13,116 nucleotides of DNA from an uncultured Eubacteriales bacterium. Its GTDB lineage: Bacteria; Bacillota; Clostridia; Oscillospirales; Ruminococcaceae. Position 1 is the stretch's first letter, and each line of letters begins with the position of its first letter. This document shows, piece after piece, positions 1-7,153 of the stretch. Under the pieces are notes generated by a model that saw nothing but the letters and a program-made list of their open reading frames with translations, was not told where the DNA came from and did no database searches. The translations under genes and the position numbers were made by a program. The stretch spans positions 1 through 13,116 of the forward strand of contig ONLC01000026.1 in the NCBI GenBank assembly GCA_900318545.1, in the 5' to 3' direction.

Positions 1-871
1 CTTCCATGCAGGCCTTGTCAAAGTCATCAATAGCGTTCAGCTCAGCATAGAGCTTTTTGCTCATATCTTCTATCTGTTTTTTGGATTTCAGTTTTCTTAT
101 TTCTTCAATGTCAGCAGGGTACTCGAGCACATAGCTGTCGCCGGGCTTGTAGTTTTCATTGAACTTGAACCCGGGGAGAGAGCCGATCTCAAAATTTGAG
201 AATTCTTTAAGTATATGATCCTGTTTTTTCGTATCTGTGATGCCGCACTCGGCATAATACTCACGAATAAAGGTGTTTTCATCAGCTATACCGCACGAAT
301 GTACATCTTTCTTTTCGCTGATCGTCTGTATATGTCCTTCGGTATCCTTGTGCTTTCTCGGGCCGTCATAGGAAACATAGTCGGCGTACATATCAAGCAT
401 GGTCAGGCACATCTGGATATTCTGAAGCTTGTCGACCTTTTCCTTGTTATTGACGTACATAATGTTATCGGCAAACTTGCCGATCTTATTATTGTCCTCA
501 GGGAACATGAGCCATTCGGTGCCCTTGTATTTCTGCTGCTCTACACCCTCACGGGTCTCCTCAATAAGGCTGTTTACCTCAACAGACTCCTTCGCATACA
601 TCTTACGCAGCTTTGTACGGATATCAATATAACGTTCGTACTGCTCCTGCGTGATCATCTGCTGCTTATTGCCTTTAAGGAGCTGCTCAAAGAAGTCATT
701 CTTGGCATCACCGATAGGGTTGTTCGACCTGCGGTTATTCGGGTCGGTAGGAATGCTCAGAGTATTTGCGAGAATGTCTGCGATCTCGTCAGTAGACTGT
801 GCATTGTTAAGCTGTGCGAGAAAACCATCATAAATATTGTTTTCGGCATCTGAAAATCCTCTTTTTGGCAT
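1..871 (-). CDS. Hypothetical protein, 3'-truncated by window edge
   Basis: An open reading frame runs leftwards from an ATG at 869-871 off the window edge; 290 codons are visible with no stop. The start is well supported: GGAGG lies 9 bases upstream. The protein begins MPKRGFSDAENN and is soluble-looking, with no signal peptide and no membrane segment. It is rich in Lys, Glu, Asp and Asn and is predicted by eye to be mostly helical. I recognise no domain or catalytic motif. It lies 87 bases downstream of another minus-strand gene of similar character, and the two N-termini align without gaps over 21 residues if the upstream gene is corrected for a frameshift (shared MPK, then S7, D15, Q20, L21, plus several conservative matches). 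That makes the pair likely paralogues, probably cotranscribed. Function is unknown. Confidence that it is a real gene is high because of the start signals and because the frame stays open for 871 bases. Confidence 0.85.
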   Translation of the reverse strand, partial: MPKRGFSDAENNIYDGFLAQLNNAQSTDEIADILANTLSIPTDPNNRRSNNPIGDAKNDFFEQLLKGNKQQMITQEQYERYIDIRTKLRKMYAKESVEVNSLIEETREGVEQQKYKGTEWLMFPEDNNKIGKFADNIMYVNNKEKVDKLQNIQMCLTMLDMYADYVSYDGPRKHKDTEGHIQTISEKKDVHSCGIADENTFIREYYAECGITDTKKQDHILKEFSNFEIGSLPGFKFNENYKPGDSYVLEYPADIEEIRKLKSKKQIEDMSKKLYAELNAIDDFDKACME

Positions 872-895
872 ATTGGTTTACCTCCGGTTATTTTT

Positions 896-949
896 GGTAT
901 TCATTATTAATACCCCGTGCTCTCTCCGCAGGGTGCATACAGGGAGAGA
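896..949. repeat. Inverted repeats in the gap between the two paralogues
   Basis: Two short inverted repeats sit between the stop of the upstream gene and the ribosome binding site of the downstream gene. TCTCTCC at 921-927 pairs with GGAGAGA at 943-949 across a 15-base loop. GGTATT at 896-901 pairs with AATACC at 909-914 across 7 bases. Neither is followed by a T-run in the minus direction, so they are not a convincing terminator for the upstream gene. They may be RNA structures that stabilise or separate the two cistrons. No promoter is obvious here. Confidence 0.3.
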
Positions 950-958
950 ACTTTTCTG

Positions 959-2254
959 TTATTTCTTAAATTTAATATCCTTTATAAGCTTTTTATTATT
1001 GCTATTATTCGTATGCGTTACAGGACTGCTTTTCTTGAACTTCGTTGTCATAAAATCATTCAGTATATCCTGACCCTTATCACGGGAAGCAGCTTTGATA
1101 ATGTCTTTTTGGGGCTTGCTTCTGAAAAGAGTGTCAAGCTTTGGGTCATTCCTGATGGTTTCCCTTGCTTCTTTATAATCCTTCTCAGTGATGACATTTC
1201 CTGCTGCCTGACGTGGTCTCAGGAAGTTCACGGTTATTATATCGCAGACAGCTTCCTTTACATCGTTTTCCTCGGTATCCTTCAGCCTTATCTGAGCAGA
1301 GGTGCGGGCATTCTCCAGATTATATGGCTGTACAGCCTTCGGTGCATCGTCATTGATGTTCACGCCTGCTTCCTTGTAAAACTCCCTGAGCTCGCTTTTC
1401 TTAGTTTTATTTATAGCGTCAAGCACGGTATCAAGCTTTGCATAAGCAAATTCTATATTTTTAAGGCTCATCTGCATAGCGTCAATACGCTTCTGAGTTT
1501 TCTTATCGGAAACATAGCCTTCCTTGATCTCGCCCTGATCCTTCTTTCGTTTCAGGTAAGTCTCTATATTTGTCTTAGCTGTTAAAAGCGACTCCTTCAG
1601 CTTTGCCTGACTGATAGATGGGCCGCCCTTTTCGTAGCCATCCATATACTTCTTATAGTCATTAAGGGCTGTTTTAAGCGATGCTGCTGCGTCATCATAG
1701 GCTTTGCTTCCGAAGTGTACCTTTTGGGTGGCATCATTCACAGCGGCTAAGGAGTCTTTAAGCTTTTTGCTTACCTCGGGAGCAGTTGTCTGAGTGCCGA
1801 AGAACGGCTTATAGCCGAGCTTGTTTCTGAAATACTCCAGCTTATTCATTGTGTTGTTGACCTGCTTTTTCCAGGACTCTGTAACACCCGCTTCCTCGCA
1901 GCCGGGATACAGCCTGTAGTCAAGCCTTCTTTTTGCACTGTCAGCAAAGGTCTGCAGCTGCTTTGAAAATTCATATCTGTCCCAGCCGTAGCCCTTAGTG
2001 CTAAGAGAGCTGTGCTTTTTTTCGTATTCAGCGGCAGCGTCAGATAATCTGGTGAGGTTAGTATAAACGTAGTTATAGCTTATCTTATCAGTGGTTGTTG
2101 AAAAGCTTGAATAAGCTCCTCCGCCTATTTTCATATCCTTATGAATAGCTTCTGCATCATCGGGGTTGTTTATATCATCAAGGACTTCCTCAAAAAAACT
2201 TACATACTCCTCATCTGATACATTTTCATTCTCGTCCTTGCGGAGCTGTGACAT
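959..2254 (-). CDS. Hypothetical helical protein, 431 aa, 5' end probably frameshifted
   Basis: The longest intact frame gives 431 residues from an ATG at 2252-2254 to TAA at 959-961. The product is soluble, with no signal peptide or transmembrane helix, and is dominated by charged helical stretches. The middle (about residues 165-285) looks like a helical-bundle or coiled-coil region rich in Lys, Ala and Asp, and the C-terminus is a basic Asn/Lys/Ser-rich tail. I recognise no enzyme motif. The annotated ATG has no convincing Shine-Dalgarno sequence. A second ATG at 2304-2306 opens a frame that reads 15 codons and stops just after an A7 run. Deleting one A would join it to this gene, giving a protein whose first 21 residues align with those of the neighbouring paralogue. 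The native gene therefore probably began at 2306, and what remains may be translated poorly. A sequencing error in the homopolymer is an equally simple explanation. Confidence 0.7.
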   Translation of the reverse strand: MSQLRKDENENVSDEEYVSFFEEVLDDINNPDDAEAIHKDMKIGGGAYSSFSTTTDKISYNYVYTNLTRLSDAAAEYEKKHSSLSTKGYGWDRYEFSKQLQTFADSAKRRLDYRLYPGCEEAGVTESWKKQVNNTMNKLEYFRNKLGYKPFFGTQTTAPEVSKKLKDSLAAVNDATQKVHFGSKAYDDAAASLKTALNDYKKYMDGYEKGGPSISQAKLKESLLTAKTNIETYLKRKKDQGEIKEGYVSDKKTQKRIDAMQMSLKNIEFAYAKLDTVLDAINKTKKSELREFYKEAGVNINDDAPKAVQPYNLENARTSAQIRLKDTEENDVKEAVCDIITVNFLRPRQAAGNVITEKDYKEARETIRNDPKLDTLFRSKPQKDIIKAASRDKGQDILNDFMTTKFKKSSPVTHTNNSNNKKLIKDIKFKK

Positions 2255-2306
2255 ATACTTATCGTTTTTTTACCTGATCATCAGGGGACAAATTATTCTT
2301 TGGCAT
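2255..2306 (-). other. Detached 5' end of the 431-aa gene, split by an A7 frameshift
   Basis: On the minus strand ATG at 2304-2306 starts a 15-codon frame (MPKNNLSPDDQVKKR) that ends in TAA at 2259-2261. It contains a run of seven A at 2265-2271. With six A instead of seven the frame continues as ...QVKNDKYMSQL into the downstream coding sequence. The corrected start matches the neighbouring gene's start residue for residue in spacing (MPK, S7, D15, Q20, L21). The upstream ATG has only a weak GTGAT as a possible ribosome binding site. Confidence 0.6.
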
Positions 2307-2350
2307 AGTATCACATAGATTTATTTGGTCTTCTGTAATATATACCCTTG

Positions 2351-2377
2351 TATAATTGAATTGGTTTCAAGCTTATA
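2351..2377. repeat. AT-rich imperfect hairpin at the end of cdd
   Basis: TATAA then TTGAA (2351-2360) pairs with TTCAA (2366-2370) and TTATA (2373-2377), with a 2-base bulge at 2371-2372. It overlaps the stop codon of cdd. It lacks a following T-run in the minus direction, so it is at best a weak terminator or RNA-stabilising stem. The gap from here to 2303 is AT-rich; I could not identify a clean sigma-A promoter in it. Confidence 0.25.
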
Positions 2378-2753
2378 ATTTAAATCTTTTCGGAAGGAGC
2401 TCATCAAGCGTGTATGCTCCGTCAGAGAGTATGATGCGCAAGCTCCCCTCGCAGAATTCGCTCATCACCTGTCGGCAGGCACCGCAGGGATAGCAGGGTG
2501 CTGAGAAGTCACCGTCTGAGCTGCCTGCTATAGCTATTGCAATAAAAGCTCTTCTGCCCTCGGAAACTGCCTTGAATATTGCAGTACGCTCGGCACAGTT
2601 TCCAAGCGGATAAGAGCCGTTCTCTATATTGCAGCCTGTAAAGACCTCGCCATCCTCACAGAGCAGTGCTGCTCCCACACTAAAGCCCGAATATTTGCAG
2701 TATGCATTTTCAGCTGCCTTTACGGCAAGCTCAAAAAGTTCCTTGTCAGTCAT
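2373..2753 (-). CDS. cdd: Cytidine deaminase
   Basis: Catalyses zinc-dependent deamination of cytidine and deoxycytidine to uridine and deoxyuridine in pyrimidine salvage; cytosolic. The 126-residue protein carries the full signature: the NCAERTA segment gives the zinc ligand C53 and the catalytic proton shuttle E55, and PCGACRQ supplies zinc ligands C90 and C93. The substrate-binding TGCNIENGSY segment precedes it. A Cys in place of His as first zinc ligand is the tetrameric Gram-positive type, as in Bacillus. The length is slightly shorter than the usual 130-136 residues but complete. The start is fixed by GGAGG seven bases upstream. The gene follows the TetR-type regulator with a 23-base gap that contains this ribosome binding site, so the two are probably one transcript. 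The regulator may therefore control nucleoside salvage, but that is only inference from position. Confidence 0.95.
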   Translation of the reverse strand: MTDKELFELAVKAAENAYCKYSGFSVGAALLCEDGEVFTGCNIENGSYPLGNCAERTAIFKAVSEGRRAFIAIAIAGSSDGDFSAPCYPCGACRQVMSEFCEGSLRIILSDGAYTLDELLPKRFKL

Positions 2754-2776
2754 GGCAATACCTCCGCAGGAAAGCT

Positions 2777-3349
2777 CTATTCGTACATAATAAGATCCTG
2801 AGTGTTCAGGTCGAGCTCCGAGATAGTATCAATAATAAACCTATCGCTTTCCTTGAAGCCCTCGTTGACCCATTTTTCTATCACGGAGATAAATCCGTGA
2901 GCTCTGTAGCAGTTCTGATAGCTCAGGTGTACGTCCTTCAGCTCCACATTTTTGTCCTCCGAGAGTATCTGATGAAAAACACCCTCAATAAGCTTTGTGA
3001 ACTTGCTTCTCAGGGCGGCTGAGCTGTTCGGGCAGAATATCAGTCTGAACACAGCCTTGTTGCCGTCTATGTATTTAACGAGCTGAGCATAGAACTCCTC
3101 GATTTTCAGATCCTTCAGCTCCAGCATCAGCAGACCCATTTCCGTGAGCACTGCACGCTCCATTTTGTCATACAGATCATACACATCAAGGAAGTGATTA
3201 TAAAACGTTACACGGTTCACATCTGACTTGTCAGCTATCTCCTGAACAGTTACCTTGCGAAGCTCCTTTTCCATAAGCAGCTCTGCCAGTGCATCAGCGA
3301 TAGCCTTTCTTGTTTTAAGGGTGCGTCGGTCAAGCTTTTTAGTTTCCAT
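2777..3349 (-). CDS. TetR/AcrR family transcriptional regulator
   Basis: A 190-residue DNA-binding regulator. The N-terminal DRRTLKTRKAIADALAELL helix and the helix-turn-helix around residues 34-53 (TVQEIADKSDVNRVTFYNHF) are the standard TetR DNA-binding head, followed by an all-helical ligand/dimer domain that ends at residue 190. I chose the ATG at 3347-3349, with AGAGG eight bases upstream, over a 29-codon upstream extension. The extension would read through the -10 and -35 elements of the promoter at 3384-3412, and the residues it adds are not TetR-like. The gene is first in a probable operon with cdd and is divergent from the LacI-EAL-solenoid gene, so it may act on one or both promoters. 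The ligand is unknown. This HTH variant (RVTFYNHF, with a C-terminal half unlike QacR or TetR proper) is widespread in Clostridia and rarely characterised. Confidence 0.9.
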   Translation of the reverse strand: METKKLDRRTLKTRKAIADALAELLMEKELRKVTVQEIADKSDVNRVTFYNHFLDVYDLYDKMERAVLTEMGLLMLELKDLKIEEFYAQLVKYIDGNKAVFRLIFCPNSSAALRSKFTKLIEGVFHQILSEDKNVELKDVHLSYQNCYRAHGFISVIEKWVNEGFKESDRFIIDTISELDLNTQDLIMYE

Positions 3350-3383
3350 AGAGCATACCTCTTCTTTTTTTATAGTCAATTTG

Positions 3384-3412
3384 ATTATATCACAACAAAG
3401 CTCTTTTTTCAA
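3384..3412 (-). promoter_or_regulatory. Sigma-A promoter of tetR-cdd
   Basis: On the minus strand TTGAAA (3407-3412) is followed after exactly 17 bases by TATAAT (3384-3389). Transcription would start near 3377, leaving a leader of about 28 bases before the tetR ATG, too short for a riboswitch. Confidence 0.85.
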
Positions 3413-3509
3413 GACTTGTGCAGCTTTTTTGGGCATAATGTTCTTAGATGATCGAGAATGGTTCCTTTGATGATTTTGGTAAAAATATGCACTTTTTAAA
3501 GAAAAATCG

Positions 3510-3538
3510 TTGAAATCTTTGAAAGATTATGGTATAAT
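3510..3538 (+). promoter_or_regulatory. Sigma-A promoter of the LacI-EAL-solenoid gene
   Basis: TTGAAA at 3510-3515, a 17-base spacer and TATAAT at 3533-3538. The predicted start of transcription is near 3545, about 40 bases upstream of the ATG at 3585. This rules out the upstream TTG at 3510 as the start codon. Confidence 0.88.
3514..3528. promoter_or_regulatory. Perfect palindrome (candidate operator) inside the promoter spacer
   Basis: AATCTTTGAAAGATT is a perfect inverted repeat of two 7-base arms around a central G. It overlaps the last bases of the -35 element and occupies most of the spacer, where a bound protein would block RNA polymerase. Candidate binders are the divergently encoded TetR-type regulator or a regulator elsewhere. 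No second copy is obvious in the tetR promoter. Confidence 0.45.
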
Positions 3539-3584
3539 AAACCATATATCAAATTTTTGGCCATTAGAATGGGGAGAGTCACAA

Positions 3585-6500
3585 ATGACCGGGAAAAGAA
3601 AACGTATTGCTTTGCTTGCAGGGCAGGCAGATGAAAGCTATCAGAGTGCATTTATCACGGGCTTTTTGAAGAAGGCCTTCGGCTTTGATATGGACGTCTG
3701 CATTTTTTCAATGTACAGAAAGTATCAGGATACGGTGGTGCGAGAGCAGGGTGATGCTAACGTATTCAATCTCATCGAGCCGGAAATGTTTGACGGCTTA
3801 GTGATACTTGAAGATACGATACAGACAGCAGGAGAGGCTCAGCGCTTAGAGGAGCGTTTCCATGAAACCTTTCAGGATAAGCCTGTTCTGGTAATAGAGA
3901 AGGACAGTCCGTATTTCCCGAGCGTTTTTACTGACGGCTACACTGCGGTCGTTGAGCTTGTGGAGCACCTTATTGTGGTACACGGCTTTAAGGATATAGC
4001 CTTTCTGACGGGTAAGAGATGGCACAAGCACTCTCAGGAGAGACTACAGGCCTACAGAGATGCTATGGCTAAGCACGGCCTTCCTGTTTCTGAGGACAGG
4101 GTCATCTACGGTGACTTCTGGTATCAGAGCGGTGAGCTTTGTGCGGAGCAGCTTCTTGATAAGGAGAGCGACCTTCCCGAGGCGATAGTCTGTGCGAATG
4201 ACCCTATGGCTATAGGTCTTTGCAAGGCTCTGACGGCAAACGGGGTCAATATCCCCGAGGACATAGCGGTTTTAAGCTATGACTCCACCTTTGAGGGACA
4301 GACCTCGCCAAAGTCGCTGACCTCTTCTCAGATACCTGCCGAGGAGGTAGGCGATTATGCAGCACAGTTTATTATGGATAAGCTCTGCGGCCGTGAGACA
4401 GCACCCTTTAATGTGAAGTCAAAGCTCCTTATCGGAGAGAGCTGCGGCTGTAAGCACACCACTATACCCGAGTTTTCCAAAAAGCGTACAAGGTGGGGAA
4501 CCGAGATCTCGGAGGAAGGCTTTGATTCAGTATCAAACTCTATGGTCGAGAACCTTATGGCTCAGACCTCATTGCAGGAGTACCTCGGAACAATATATTC
4601 TTATGCGTATCAGATAAGGGATATAAGGAGCTTTCATCTATGTCTTTCTGCTCCGTGGAAGGGTATGGCGCACGACCCGAAGCTGCACCTTCGCAACAAC
4701 GGATATCCCGATAAGATGATCTATGCTGTAAAGTATAACTATAACAGGAAGGACGGTCATGTAGGGCTGCTTGAAAGCTTTGAAAGGTCAGAGCTTCTGC
4801 CCGAGCTTTCCGAGGAGAGAGACAAGCCCTTTGCGTATTTCTTTACGCCTGTTTACTGCGAGGATCAGTGCTTCGGATATGCGGCTGTGACCTATGGCAG
4901 TGAGCCCAGAAGCTATGATGATAACTACCGTCGCTGGATAGGGCTTGTATCAAGGGGCTTTGAGAGCCTCAGAAGATACCTTGTGATGCAGAACGTTTCA
5001 GAGCAGCTTGATAAGATCAGGAGCCACAAGTTCAATGACCTGAGAGCTGTTTACGAAAGCCTTTCAGACGGTGAGAAGCATGACTATGAGCTTGTACATA
5101 AGGTGCTTGAGGAGAACCTTTTCACCTATAAGTTCCAGCCTATAGTGAACACCATTGACGGAGAGATATACTCTTATGAGGCGCTGATGCGTTCAAAAAC
5201 AGAGAAGCATCTGCCGCCGCTGCTGATAATCAAGTATGCGGATATGCAGAACAGGCTTGCCGATGTTGAAAAGGCTACCTTCCTGAACGTACTGAAAATA
5301 ATTGAGCAGCACCGTGAGGAGCTCGGTAAGGTAAAGATATTCATAAACAGCATTCCGGGAGTCCATGTAAGCGAGCGTGATTTCTCAACGCTGGAGGACT
5401 ATTTTGCTGAGCTTCACGATAACGTGGTAGTAGAGCTCACCGAGGAGGCAGAGCTCAACGACAAGGACCTTGAAAGGCTAAAGGACTTTTTCGGGCAGTA
5501 CGGCCTTGAAACAGCCCTTGATGACTACGGCACAGGCTACTCGAACGTTACGAACCTTCTCAGATATATGCCGAACTATGTCAAGATAGACAGGGCGCTT
5601 CTCAGCGAGATACAGGACAAGCCGCAGAAGCAGCACTTTGTCCGTGAGGTCATCGAATACTGTCATGAATACGGCATTATGGCTCTTGCAGAGGGCGTTG
5701 AGACCACAGATGAGCTGAGAACCGTCATTTATATGGGTGCAGACCTTATTCAGGGCTATTATACAGGCACTCCGAGCGACCGCTTTGTCGGCACGATAGA
5801 TGAAAAGGTCAGAAAAGAGATAATACAGTTCCACCGAGAAAAGGTGGAGGGAACTGCAAATCAGAATTATATCGCAGGAAAGACAAACCGTGTTACCCTG
5901 TCTTCGCTTGTGAAGCTGGGCATTACAGAGATCATAGTCGGTGAGGGAACTATGGTTTATAAGGATATCACGGTTATCGGAACACCCGGTCTCAGGACTG
6001 ATATCCATATCAGGATAGAGGACGGCTACGAGGGCAGGCTTACTCTTGAGGATGTATATCTGTCAAATGTCAAGAAAAGACCCTGCGTAGATATCGGAGA
6101 TAACTCGAATGTTGCTATAGTTATCGTGGGCGAAAACACTCTCCACAATACAGGCATACACGTTCCTGAAAGCTCAACGCTTACTGTCGAGGGTGCAGGC
6201 AGCATGAAAATAGTGCTGAACTCTCCCGACTATTACGGAATAGGGGGCTCTGCCGATGAGCATCACGGAGAGATAGAGCTTGAACCCACAGGCAATATCG
6301 AGATACTCGGAAGAGGTGAGAACGGAGTTGGTATCGGCTCGGGTCTGGGCGGCAGCATAAGGATAAACAGCGGCACCTATCTTATCGAGGCTAACGGCAA
6401 CACTGCAGTCTGCATAGGGGCTCTTACAGGTAATGCTGATGTTGAGATCATAAAGAGCGATATCTCGCTGGAGTTTACCGAGTCTGACGGAGTAGGAGTG

Positions 6501-6932
6501 GGCTCGCTGTCGGGTAATGCAGCGGTGCTTATCGAAAGCTGCACCTTCAAGCTTTACGGAGATTGCAGCAACGGTGTCGGTATAGGAACTATCGGCGGTG
6601 AGCGGTCGGTAACAGGAGTTATGGAATCAAACTCGATGATCGGTATGAACGGCTTCCATATGACTGGTATAGGTGCTCTTGAAGGAAACACTATGCTTGA
6701 GACTGACAGCTCTGCTCTGAAGCTTGAATGTATGGGAGAGCAGGCTCTTGCTGTGGGCGGCTTCAATGAGGAGCAGAGCATAGTTCTGCGTAACTCTGAC
6801 ACCAAATGGACGGTACATAACAAGCTCGATAAGGATGTTTTCACCAAGGAGGAAGACCTCAGAGTAGTGGGAGGAAAGGCACGCTTTGTGCTGAATAACT
6901 CCGATATTGACAGAAGCTCAGCATTTGAATAA
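3585..6932 (+). CDS. LacI-type sensor / EAL phosphodiesterase / beta-solenoid fusion protein
   Basis: A 1115-residue cytosolic signalling protein. Residues about 7-290 are a periplasmic-binding-protein fold of the LacI regulator type (VIEKDSPYFPSV, ...EAIVCANDPMAIGLCKAL..., ending GESCGC) but without the LacI helix-turn-helix. Residues about 325-480 look like a GAF-type or related linker. Residues about 504-745 are an EAL domain that should hydrolyse cyclic di-GMP to pGpG: E532 (YEALMR), N588, E617 (ELTEE), D646-D647 (DDYGTG), K667 and D669 (KID), E703 (AEGVE) and Q723 (QGY) are all present, and the K/E/Q spacings equal those of RocR. No GGDEF domain is present. Residues about 766-1115 form a repetitive Gly-rich beta-solenoid with a GxGIGSLxGN-like motif every 27-30 residues (near 886, 916, 943, 970, 998, 1028, 1056). 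There is no signal peptide or membrane helix. The start at 3585 has GGAGAG upstream and fits the promoter at 3510-3538. It is monocistronic, with a terminator at 6936-6974. Confidence 0.92.
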   Translation: MTGKRKRIALLAGQADESYQSAFITGFLKKAFGFDMDVCIFSMYRKYQDTVVREQGDANVFNLIEPEMFDGLVILEDTIQTAGEAQRLEERFHETFQDKPVLVIEKDSPYFPSVFTDGYTAVVELVEHLIVVHGFKDIAFLTGKRWHKHSQERLQAYRDAMAKHGLPVSEDRVIYGDFWYQSGELCAEQLLDKESDLPEAIVCANDPMAIGLCKALTANGVNIPEDIAVLSYDSTFEGQTSPKSLTSSQIPAEEVGDYAAQFIMDKLCGRETAPFNVKSKLLIGESCGCKHTTIPEFSKKRTRWGTEISEEGFDSVSNSMVENLMAQTSLQEYLGTIYSYAYQIRDIRSFHLCLSAPWKGMAHDPKLHLRNNGYPDKMIYAVKYNYNRKDGHVGLLESFERSELLPELSEERDKPFAYFFTPVYCEDQCFGYAAVTYGSEPRSYDDNYRRWIGLVSRGFESLRRYLVMQNVSEQLDKIRSHKFNDLRAVYESLSDGEKHDYELVHKVLEENLFTYKFQPIVNTIDGEIYSYEALMRSKTEKHLPPLLIIKYADMQNRLADVEKATFLNVLKIIEQHREELGKVKIFINSIPGVHVSERDFSTLEDYFAELHDNVVVELTEEAELNDKDLERLKDFFGQYGLETALDDYGTGYSNVTNLLRYMPNYVKIDRALLSEIQDKPQKQHFVREVIEYCHEYGIMALAEGVETTDELRTVIYMGADLIQGYYTGTPSDRFVGTIDEKVRKEIIQFHREKVEGTANQNYIAGKTNRVTLSSLVKLGITEIIVGEGTMVYKDITVIGTPGLRTDIHIRIEDGYEGRLTLEDVYLSNVKKRPCVDIGDNSNVAIVIVGENTLHNTGIHVPESSTLTVEGAGSMKIVLNSPDYYGIGGSADEHHGEIELEPTGNIEILGRGENGVGIGSGLGGSIRINSGTYLIEANGNTAVCIGALTGNADVEIIKSDISLEFTESDGVGVGSLSGNAAVLIESCTFKLYGDCSNGVGIGTIGGERSVTGVMESNSMIGMNGFHMTGIGALEGNTMLETDSSALKLECMGEQALAVGGFNEEQSIVLRNSDTKWTVHNKLDKDVFTKEEDLRVVGGKARFVLNNSDIDRSSAFE

Positions 6933-6935
6933 AAT

Positions 6936-6974
6936 AACGGCTGTACGAGTTTTTCGTACAGCCGTTTGTTATTT
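6936..6974 (+). terminator. Intrinsic terminator of the EAL fusion gene
   Basis: AACGGCTGTACGA (6936-6948) pairs perfectly with TCGTACAGCCGTT (6954-6966) over a 5-base loop, giving a 13-bp stem followed by the T-rich tail TGTTATTT. It begins 3 bases after the stop codon. Confidence 0.9.
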
Positions 6975-7153
6975 AGGCAACACCGCACAACCCACGGCTA
7001 ACGCCTCTGCACGTCATCTGCTTGCCAGCTTTCCGTCATATTACCCAAATTCTCCTTGACTTGCGCCAGCAAGCCTGCGTCGAATATAGGCAATCTGACG
7101 AAAACCTTGACGTCGCATCTGACGCACAGGAGTTGTGCGGTATTGCCTTTATT
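6974..7153. mobile_element. MITE-like element with 17-bp terminal inverted repeats
   Basis: AGGCAACACCGCACAAC at 6975-6991 is matched in inverted orientation by GTTGTGCGGTATTGCCT at 7132-7148, with one mismatch in 17. The 174-bp body holds no gene but has several internal short repeats: ATCTGACG at 7093-7100 and 7117-7124, and inverted relatives CGTCAT at 7012-7017 and 7034-7039. TTATT occurs on both flanks (6969-6973 and 7149-7153) and could be a 5-bp target duplication if the element begins at T6974. The right flank is also the stop codon of metF (TAA read on the minus strand at 7149-7151). The structure fits a non-autonomous miniature transposable element or a dispersed intergenic repeat; no transposase is present here. 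Confidence 0.65.

Noticed and set aside
215..853. Long plus-strand open frame of 212 codons
   Set aside because: It is antisense to the partial minus-strand gene that has a strong ribosome binding site. Its product is a Leu/Ile-rich mirror typical of a shadow frame.
917..1585. Plus-strand open frame of 222 codons
   Set aside because: Antisense to the 431-codon gene, with a hydrophobic, Cys/Phe-rich composition and no ribosome binding site.
3350..3436. 29-residue N-terminal extension of the TetR-type regulator
   Set aside because: It spans the regulator's own promoter. The ATG at 3349 has AGAGG at the right distance and matches the usual TetR-family start.
3510..3584. Upstream TTG start for the EAL fusion gene, adding 25 residues
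   Set aside because: The extension reads through the -35 and -10 promoter elements and lies largely upstream of the predicted transcription start. ATG 3585 has a good ribosome binding site.
5478..6008. Minus-strand open frame of 176 codons inside the EAL gene
   Set aside because: It is opposite the conserved EAL motifs and has no start signals.
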